Shown: one piece after another, positions 59,092 through 64,000 of the stretch
How the letters are laid out: each line of letters begins with the position of its first letter
Position numbering within the stretch: position 1 is the first letter of the stretch
Origin: an uncultured Clostridia bacterium
Lineage (GTDB): Bacteria; Bacillota; Clostridia; Lachnospirales; CAG-274
Assembly: GCA_947628755.1 (NCBI GenBank)
Contig: CANRBC010000005.1
Span: forward strand, 53,009 to 117,008
DNA: 64,000 nt
Direction: 5' to 3'
The notes under the pieces: generated by a model
Databases searched by the model: none
What the model was told of the DNA's origin: nothing
The model's input: the letters and a program-made list of their open reading frames with translations, nothing else
Made by a program: the position numbers and the translations under genes

Positions 59092-59961
59092 ATGGATATA
59101 AAGGTTTTATATTATTTTCTGACAGTGGCAAGAGAGGAAAGCATAACAAAAGCAGCCGAAAGGCTTTATATGACGCAGCCTCCTCTTTCAAGACAGCTCA
59201 AGGCTCTTGAGGAGGAGTTGGGAGTTCAGCTCTTTATAAGGGAAAGCAGAAAAATAACCCTTACCGAAGAGGGAATTCTTCTGCGCAAAAGAGCCGAGGA
59301 AATGGTAGAGCTTATGGAAATAACAAAAGGAGAGATTGGAACTTTAAACGATAATATAAGCGGAGATGTTTATATAGGCGGCGGAGAGACCGAGGGTATG
59401 AGGCTCGTAGCAAAAGCCACAAAAAAGCTGCAAAATAAATATCCGAATGTAAAAATACACCTATACAGCGGTCACGTCGAGGATATATCGGAAAGAATAG
59501 ACAGGGGACTTCTGGATTTCGGAATATTTATAGAGCCTGCGGATATGACAAAGTATGAGCACATAAAGCTCAGAACAACAGACGTGTGGGGAGTGCTTAT
59601 GCGAAAAGACGATCCCCTTGCTTCAAAAGGATTTGTAACGGCAGACGACCTTGCCGCCTTGCCTATAATTTGCTCAGAGCAGTTTCGTAAAGAAATGCTG
59701 GGACTTTCGGGAGGAGAATTCAGCAAACTTAATATTGCGGCTACATACAATCTATTATATAACGCTTCACTTCTTGTTGAGGAAAAAGTTGGCTGCGCGC
59801 TGTGTATAGACAATATAATAAACTGCGGAAGCGACAGTCCTCTTTGCTTCAGACCCATAGAGCCGCGCCTTGAGGTAGGGCTTAATATAGGCTGGAAAAA
59901 ATATAAGACATTTTCTAAGGCTGCCGCAGTTTTTCTGGAAATTCTCAGAGAAAGCATATAA
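59092..59961 (+). CDS. LysR-family transcriptional regulator
   Basis: A 289-aa regulator: winged-helix N-terminus (DIKVLYYFLTVAREESITKA, LYMTQPPLSRQLKALEEELG, FIRESRKITLTEEG) and an effector-binding domain (VYIGGGETEGMRLVAKATKK). I start at the ATG with GGGAGATGATAGA before it, not the ORF-track TTG, which lies inside the -35 region. It is divergent from the DUF362-flavodoxin operon and probably controls both that operon and itself through the CCATAC-N7-GTATGG site. The effector is unknown. Confidence 0.92.
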   Translation: MDIKVLYYFLTVAREESITKAAERLYMTQPPLSRQLKALEEELGVQLFIRESRKITLTEEGILLRKRAEEMVELMEITKGEIGTLNDNISGDVYIGGGETEGMRLVAKATKKLQNKYPNVKIHLYSGHVEDISERIDRGLLDFGIFIEPADMTKYEHIKLRTTDVWGVLMRKDDPLASKGFVTADDLAALPIICSEQFRKEMLGLSGGEFSKLNIAATYNLLYNASLLVEEKVGCALCIDNIINCGSDSPLCFRPIEPRLEVGLNIGWKKYKTFSKAAAVFLEILRESI

Positions 59962-60036
59962 AATATTTTAAGATATAGCAATACTGAGCATAAAAATACG
60001 ATACGAATTTGCTGCAGCATTAAATCAAGCCTTTTC

Positions 60037-60474
60037 TCAGGGTTCAGTTATTGTTTTTTCATTCATTTCAAAAAGCAGCTCGTCACATTGAGATAAGCTC
60101 AGCCTTTTGTTAAGAGCAAATATTATAATGCTGTCTCTTTTATTTCGGGAATAAAGCTCCCCTGCCTTTGCCACTCTGAGAAGTCTCTGGGCGTCCTGTA
60201 ACTCAAGACCCATACTGAATATAAGCTGAATGATTTTATCTCTTGAAGGGTTTTCCTTAACGCCCGAAAAAATCTGATAGCCGTATATCTGGTCTATGCC
60301 TGAGCGCTTTATTGCCTGGTTTTTTGTGATATTGTATTTAACAAGGAGCTGTTCCAGAAATTCTGAAAGCTGCATATCTATCATTTCATCGGCATTTTCC
60401 TCTATGTAGTCCTTTATATCGTCCTGAGCCTTAAGTATTTTCAAAAGCTCGTCTGTGGTTTTTTGAATATCCAT
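60037..60474 (-). CDS. XRE-like helix-turn-helix protein
   Basis: A 145-aa protein with a Cro/C1-like helix-turn-helix in its middle (EQLLVKYNITKNQAIKRSGI, YQIFSGVKENPSRDKIIQLI, MGLELQDAQRLLRVAKAGEL), followed by a helical tail (ALNKRLSLSQCDELLFEMNE). It should bind DNA or act as a kinase partner. The start has AGGAGG. It is divergent from the Ser/Thr kinase gene by 67 bp, and a pairing of such a regulator with an atypical kinase suggests joint function; this is inference. Confidence 0.75.
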   Translation of the reverse strand: MDIQKTTDELLKILKAQDDIKDYIEENADEMIDMQLSEFLEQLLVKYNITKNQAIKRSGIDQIYGYQIFSGVKENPSRDKIIQLIFSMGLELQDAQRLLRVAKAGELYSRNKRDSIIIFALNKRLSLSQCDELLFEMNEKTITEP

Positions 60475-60541
60475 GTTTACCGCCTCCTAAAAATATGATA
60501 TAATATATTTTGTAAAAAATCAATATTCGGGAGAAATAAAA

Positions 60542-61339
60542 ATGTCTATACTTGCCGACCAATATGAGCTTGAACAATATAAAATACTTGAAAATCTGGA
60601 TAAAAAGGGAAATGTCCGCCTTGCGCGGGATACAAGAGACAACAGCCTTTGGGTAATAAAAGCCGTATCTCAAAGCTCAGCGGAAATATACAAACGTGTT
60701 GCAGGAATAAGCTGTGACAGTATCCCCTTTATAAAAGATATACTTAACGACGGCAATAATTATTATGTCATAGAAAAGTATATCGAAGGCTCGGAGCTTA
60801 TAAAAAAAATAAATGAAATCGGCAATTTGCCCGTATATATGGTCACGGATATAATGAAGGATATATGCGACGCCATGTACATACTTCATTCAAAGGGAAT
60901 AATACACAGGGATATAACGCCCTCCAATATAATAATAACCAACTATGGCAGAGCAATGCTTATAGATATGGACATATCCCGTATAAGAAAAAAGGATACC
61001 TACCACGATACCTCCGTGCTGGGTACGGCAGGCTATGCCGCTCCGGAGCAGTTCGGCTTTGCTCAGACCGATGTAACGGCGGATATTTATTCCTGCGGCG
61101 TCGTAATGAACGTTATGCTTACGGGAAGGCTGCCTGCAGATAAAAAATACAAGGGCAAAATAGACTACATAATAGAGCGCTGTACAAGCATAGACCCTAA
61201 AGAACGCTACCGCTCGGCAGGAGAGCTTAAAACGGCGCTTATACGCTCCGAGGGACTTACAACTACCTTGACAAGCTCCCCGGCTTCAGGGGCGGTGGAC
61301 TTGAAAGAGCGGCAGCGGTCATTATTTATACGGCAGTAG
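60542..61339 (+). CDS. Atypical Hanks-type Ser/Thr kinase (C-terminal frameshift)
   Basis: A 265-aa ORF containing a complete kinase domain with altered motifs. The glycine loop is degenerate (LDKKGNVRLARD). The ATP lysine is in WVIKAV. The catalytic loop reads HRDITPSN (Lys replaced by Thr), the DFG position reads DMD, and GYAAPEQF and DIYSCGVVM are normal. It keeps the catalytic Asp, so it may be active. The end of the ORF (LTSSPASGAVDLKERQRSLF) looks out of frame: the overlapping next frame reads LPGFRGGGLERAAAVIIYTA and continues into membrane helices, as in many clostridial kinases. One lost base near a short C or G run (about 61276-61292) would explain it. Confidence 0.82.
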   Translation: MSILADQYELEQYKILENLDKKGNVRLARDTRDNSLWVIKAVSQSSAEIYKRVAGISCDSIPFIKDILNDGNNYYVIEKYIEGSELIKKINEIGNLPVYMVTDIMKDICDAMYILHSKGIIHRDITPSNIIITNYGRAMLIDMDISRIRKKDTYHDTSVLGTAGYAAPEQFGFAQTDVTADIYSCGVVMNVMLTGRLPADKKYKGKIDYIIERCTSIDPKERYRSAGELKTALIRSEGLTTTLTSSPASGAVDLKERQRSLFIRQ

Positions 61340-61593
61340 CTATTTTATTATCCTTAGCCGTGCTGACTCTTGCTATTTTAGGCGATGTAAAAGCCGTTGC
61401 CATGTATATTGTAATGGGTATATTCACGCTTCTGTTCCCCTTACTTATTGCAGGCAATTATCTCGACTTTATTGACAGAATATCTCTTGTGAAAAACCGC
61501 AGCAAGCGTTTCAAGCAAACTTTATGCTGTTTGCTTGCCTTCGGCGAATTTACTCTGAGTATGTTCCTGTTGATTCATTTTTTTGCAGAATAG
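61340..61593 (+). pseudogene. Detached membrane domain of the kinase
   Basis: An open frame (open from 61231; the ORF track begins at GTG 61360) coding for membrane helices AILLSLAVLTLAILG, AMYIVMGIFTLLFPLLIAG and TLCCLLAFGEFTLSMFLLIH. There is no convincing ribosome binding site. I read it as the C-terminal membrane anchor of the preceding kinase, separated by one base. Read-through by programmed frameshifting cannot be excluded. Confidence 0.55.
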
Positions 61594-61603
61594 AGGAAAA
61601 TTT

Positions 61604-62137
61604 GTGTTTTATATTAAAAAACTCTATGTCGTTTTTTCGGCTGCGGCAATGGTACTGTTGTGCTTTGTACCGATATGCAACAACATATATACCCCTTCGG
61701 TATATCCTTTGTCCCTTTGGGGACTGTTCGGAAAATATTTGCTGCTTATACCCTTTATAATAGTTCTTGATACCTTTCTCGACGGCTTTTTGTTTATGCG
61801 CTTTAAATTCAATTTCGTATTCGGCGAGTTCTGGTGTCTTGTACTTTTCTATCTATACTGCCGTCTTGCCGTATATGGCTATGGCTTAAGCAATATGCAC
61901 CCTACCTTCTATATAGCCTTTATACCGGGCGCAGTTGTTTCTCTTCTTGCCCTGAGTATAAGAGAATGCGACAACTCCGGAATGTCATGGATAAATAAAT
62001 ATGACCTTATATGGCTTATATTCTTTGGTATAGCGGGAATATTGATAATTTTAAGATGTATTATCATGAAAAATGTTCCCTCTTCGCTTTACATCTTTGA
62101 CGACGCTATATCGAAAGCGGCAATGTACACACAATAA
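61604..62137 (+). CDS. Membrane protein of unknown function
   Basis: A 177-aa protein with about five hydrophobic segments (YVVFSAAAMVLLCFVPIC, GLFGKYLLLIPFIIVLDTFL, WCLVLFYLYCRLAVYGYG, FYIAFIPGAVVSLLALSI, LIWLIFFGIAGILIILRCII). The GTG start is supported by AGAGG 7 nt before it. It begins 10 nt after the kinase membrane segment, so it belongs to the kinase operon. I do not recognise the family. Confidence 0.7.
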   Translation: MFYIKKLYVVFSAAAMVLLCFVPICNNIYTPSVYPLSLWGLFGKYLLLIPFIIVLDTFLDGFLFMRFKFNFVFGEFWCLVLFYLYCRLAVYGYGLSNMHPTFYIAFIPGAVVSLLALSIRECDNSGMSWINKYDLIWLIFFGIAGILIILRCIIMKNVPSSLYIFDDAISKAAMYTQ

Positions 62138-62437
62138 CAGTAAATACTTGGTAGGGGTATAGATAAACTTAGTAAAACTTAATGATTTGGCTTATTGAAA
62201 GAAACAGAAAAATTATTAAATTTCAAATAAAAAAACAGATAAATTGTTTCGATCTTTGAGGCTCCAATTGCCTCAAGAGGAAACATTTATCTGTTTCAAT
62301 GATAGTATAGCATATTCTCTGACAGAAGTCAATCTATGTATTTGCTCTATAATATATTATTTAACTTTTCTTGACTTTTAGCTACTGTTATAATAAAATA
62401 AATATACAGAGGAATACAGCTATACGAGGTTAGGAAT
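62138..62437. other. Intergenic region with long nested hairpin
   Basis: No gene is visible. The only marked structure is the nested hairpin annotated separately at 62233-62296. A TATAAT-like element (TTATAATAAAATAAATATAC, about 62392) just before the Rpn-like gene may be its promoter. Confidence 0.45.
62233..62296. repeat. 64-nt nested hairpin
   Basis: AAACAGATAAATTGTTTC and GGAAACATTTATCTGTTT form a long outer stem around a perfect inner hairpin TTGAGGC-TCCAATT-GCCTCAA. On the minus strand the structure is followed by TTTTTTTATTT, so it looks like a terminator for that strand, yet no minus-strand gene ends here. Confidence 0.65.
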
Positions 62438-63406
62438 ATGGAAACAAACACACCTGTTTCAAGAACAATAGATACGGCATACAGAAATCCCAAGCTCGAC
62501 GAAGCCTGCAAGAAGGTATTGTCATTTAAAATAATACTTGCTCATATTCTGAAGGGCTGTCTTGAGGAATTTAAGGACATAGATGTAAATGACATAGCGG
62601 AAAAATACATTGAAGGAAAGCCTCTTGTATCGGAAGAAGCCGTTCATCAAGACGAAGGAATTGCAATAGACGGTAAAAACACAGAGGACAGCTCCATAGA
62701 CGAAGGTACCGCAAGATATGATATACTTTTTGACGTATGTATTCCCGTATCAAATGAACAAGTAAAGCTTATAATAAACATAGAGGCGCAGAGCCGGATA
62801 AAGTCTTGGCGCAATCTGCTCAGAAGAGCAAGATACTACTGCGCACGTATGCTTTCACATCAGTACGGCAGAGAGTTTGTAAACAGCGAGTATGAAAATA
62901 TCAAAAAGGTAATTTCTATATGGGTGCTTACAAATCCCTATGCAGAAGTCAGAAATACAATAACAAGAGTTCATCTTGCGCAAACAAATCTGGTAGGAAA
63001 TGTTCCAAATCTTAAAGAGCATTACGACACAGACGAGGTTGTTCTTGTCTGCCTCGGCGGAGAAAAGGACGACAACTATTCGGGACTTCTCAAAATGCTT
63101 GATGTACTGTTTTCCGAAAGCGTAAGCATAGATACCAAGAAACAAGTGCTAGAAAGTGAATATGATATAATGATGAGTGAGGAATTACAAACGGAGGTGT
63201 ATGAAATGTGTGATTATAGCTTAGGTGTATATGATAGAGGCGTTGAGAAGGGTATGGCACAAGGTATGGCACAAGGTGCAGAGAACAAGTTACTGGAAAA
63301 TATCAAGAGTGTTATGGAAGGATTAAGTATGCCTTTGGAAAAAGCATTAGAGTTATTGAAAGTGCCAAAATCCGACTATGCCAAGTATGAGGAATTGCTT
63401 AAATAA
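62438..63406 (+). CDS. Rpn/PD-(D/E)XK nuclease-family protein
   Basis: A 322-aa protein of the PD-(D/E)XK 'transposase'/Rpn nuclease family, implicated in recombination or defence. The nuclease core is RYDILFDVCIP (Asp) and KLIINIEAQ (Glu-x-Gln) near residues 93-118, with a helix RRARYYCARMLSHQYGREFV after it. The C-terminal part has GVEKGMAQGMAQGAENK repeats, the typical variable tail of this family. The last 270 bp plus the terminator are repeated twice downstream. The start has AGGTTAGGA before it. No inverted repeats of a classical transposon are seen. Confidence 0.85.
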   Translation: METNTPVSRTIDTAYRNPKLDEACKKVLSFKIILAHILKGCLEEFKDIDVNDIAEKYIEGKPLVSEEAVHQDEGIAIDGKNTEDSSIDEGTARYDILFDVCIPVSNEQVKLIINIEAQSRIKSWRNLLRRARYYCARMLSHQYGREFVNSEYENIKKVISIWVLTNPYAEVRNTITRVHLAQTNLVGNVPNLKEHYDTDEVVLVCLGGEKDDNYSGLLKMLDVLFSESVSIDTKKQVLESEYDIMMSEELQTEVYEMCDYSLGVYDRGVEKGMAQGMAQGAENKLLENIKSVMEGLSMPLEKALELLKVPKSDYAKYEELLK

Positions 63407-63417
63407 AAAGACACCAA

Positions 63418-63450
63418 AAGGCAGAGCAGCAATGTTCTGCCTTGTTTTAT
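63418..63450 (+). terminator. Terminator of the Rpn-like gene, copy 1
   Basis: AAGGCAGA and TCTGCCTT pair across a 10-nt loop, followed by GTTTTATATTTT. Confidence 0.7.
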
Positions 63451-63459
63451 ATTTTAAAG

Positions 63460-63721
63460 CGTAAGCATAGATACAAAGAAACAAGTGCTGGAAAGTGAAT
63501 ATGATATAATGATGAGTGAGGAATTGCAAACGGAGGTGTATGAAATGTGTGATTACAGTTTAGGTGTATATGATAGAGGCGTTGAAAAGGGTGCAGAGAA
63601 CAAGTTACTGGAAAATATCAAGAGCGTTATGGAAGGATTAAGTATGCCTTTGGAAAAAGCATTAGAGTTATTGAAAGTGCCAAAATCCGACTATGCCAAG
63701 TATGAGGAATTGCTTAAATAA
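63460..63721 (+). pseudogene. Second copy of the Rpn-like C-terminus
   Basis: Codes for the final 78-85 residues of the Rpn-like protein (LESEYDIMMSEELQTEVYEM, ALELLKVPKSDYAKYEELLK) without the nuclease core. It lacks the MAQGMAQG repeat. It has no start signal of its own and is a partial gene duplicate or a donor for recombination into the real tail. Confidence 0.75.
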
Positions 63722-63732
63722 AAAGACACCAA

Positions 63733-63765
63733 AAGGCAGAGCAGCAATGTTCTGCCTTGTTTTAT
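63733..63765 (+). terminator. Terminator of the Rpn-like gene, copy 2
   Basis: Exact second copy of the hairpin at 63418-63450. Confidence 0.65.
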
Positions 63766-63774
63766 ATTTTAAAG

Positions 63775-63870
63775 CGTAAGCATAGATACAAAGAAACAAG
63801 TGCCGAAAGATGAATATAATACAAAGATGAGTGATGAATTGCTCAATAATAATCCACCTATGAAACGGGT
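63775..63870 (+). pseudogene. Third, decayed copy of the Rpn-like 3' end
   Basis: Begins like units 1 and 2 (CGTAAGCATAGATACAAAGA, AACAAGTGC) but diverges after about 60 bp (GATGAATATAATACAAAGATG) and then ends. Confidence 0.6.
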
Positions 63871-63917
63871 GGTTTTTCATTTTTTGGTATAGTCCTGTGT
63901 GATTTATAGTTATAAAG

Positions 63918-64000
63918 TTATTTATGGCTCTTTAAATTTTTCTGTGTATTCAACAACTTCTGACAGATAATGCAAAAATCACATTTTCTGCGGCATTCGA
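63918..64000 (-). CDS. Possible C-terminal end of an edge gene
   Basis: A minus-strand frame open from the window end to a TAA at 63918 reads ECRRKCDFCIICQKLLN and ends QKNLKSHK. The cysteines are suggestive of a metal-binding tail, but 27 codons without the rest of the gene are weak evidence. Confidence 0.25.
   Translation of the reverse strand, partial: ECRRKCDFCIICQKLLNTQKNLKSHK

Larger units (their letters stand above)
63121..63774 (+). repeat. Tandem copies of the Rpn-like gene 3' end
   Basis: Unit 1 (63121-63459) and unit 2 (63460-63774) each run from CGTAAGCATAGATAC through the last 90 codons and the terminator. A third, truncated and decayed unit starts at 63775. The periods are 339 and 315 bp; the 24-bp difference is the ATGGCACAAGGT x2 stretch that codes MAQGMAQG. 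Confidence 0.92.

Noticed and set aside
62438-63406. Rpn-like gene as a complete insertion sequence
   Set aside because: No terminal inverted repeats or target duplication around it; the downstream repeats are copies of its own 3' end.
1-64000. CRISPR arrays, rRNA and tRNA genes
   Set aside because: I found no regularly spaced direct repeats with unique spacers and no tRNA- or rRNA-like segments on reading.

Overview
The window reads as a low-to-moderate GC, endospore-forming, strictly anaerobic Gram-positive bacterium of class Clostridia, probably a gut commensal. The evidence is dipicolinate synthase A/B and SpoVT (sporulation), a one-chain pyruvate:ferredoxin oxidoreductase (anaerobic pyruvate metabolism), LPxTG sortase substrates, an SLH-type lipoprotein, strong GGAGG ribosome binding sites and many exported proteins with the 'copper amine oxidase N-terminal-like' stalk domain. 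Genus cannot be fixed from the sequence alone.

Layout. 1-2.1 kb: edge fragment, HEPN/MNT toxin-antitoxin pair, aroD. 2.2-4.7 kb: exported YHYH/Big2 protein, a 242-bp terminator-targeting MITE-like element, exported SH3-NlpC/P60 hydrolase. 5-6.5 kb: dpaA-dpaB. 6.7-10.3 kb: stalk protein, tautomerase, SLH lipoprotein, unknown 508-aa protein. 10.6-14.1 kb: nifJ. 14.1-20.7 kb: four-gene operon (FimB-size tyrosine recombinase, then exported transglutaminase, exported stalk protein, exported CAP/InlB-repeat protein) preceded by a candidate invertible promoter. 20.8-23.9 kb: leuS, spoVT. 24.1-25 kb: Fic/antitoxin cassette bracketed by a duplicated spoVT leader. 25.1-28.2 kb: flavodoxin, stalk-NTF2-like protein, SDR oxidoreductase and divergent LysR regulator. 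28.4-47 kb: two tandem giant (about 3000 aa) LPxTG surface adhesins that share near-identical ends, promoters and 3' UTRs. 47.1-47.4 kb: second copy of the MITE-like element, lying in the leader of giant gene 2. 47.7-51.2 kb: MacB-type ABC efflux operon. 51.4 kb: ArsP-like permease. 52.4-60 kb: exported DUF362 / exported flavodoxin redox cluster with decayed aldo-keto reductase, flavin reductase, a 49-aa small ORF and LysR. 60-62.1 kb: XRE-like regulator divergent from an atypical Ser/Thr kinase plus membrane proteins. 62.4-64 kb: Rpn/PD-(D/E)XK protein whose 3' end is tandemly copied.

The strongest candidates for undescribed biology are: (1) a 152-bp segment with a consensus TTGACA-17-TATAAT promoter between 24-bp inverted repeats just upstream of the recombinase-led secreted-protein operon; as assembled the promoter points away (OFF); inversion would drive the recombinase and the three exported proteins. 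(2) A 241/242-bp element with imperfect terminal inverted repeats and a covarying internal hairpin, found twice, each time flanked on both sides by the complete local terminator hairpin. (3) An exported DUF362-flavodoxin redox system in which the two domains occur as neighbouring separate proteins and as one fused protein.

Caution: three apparent frameshifts (aldo-keto reductase, flavin reductase, kinase) are all single-base losses, two in A7 tracts and one near short C or G runs; assembly error is a real alternative for them.
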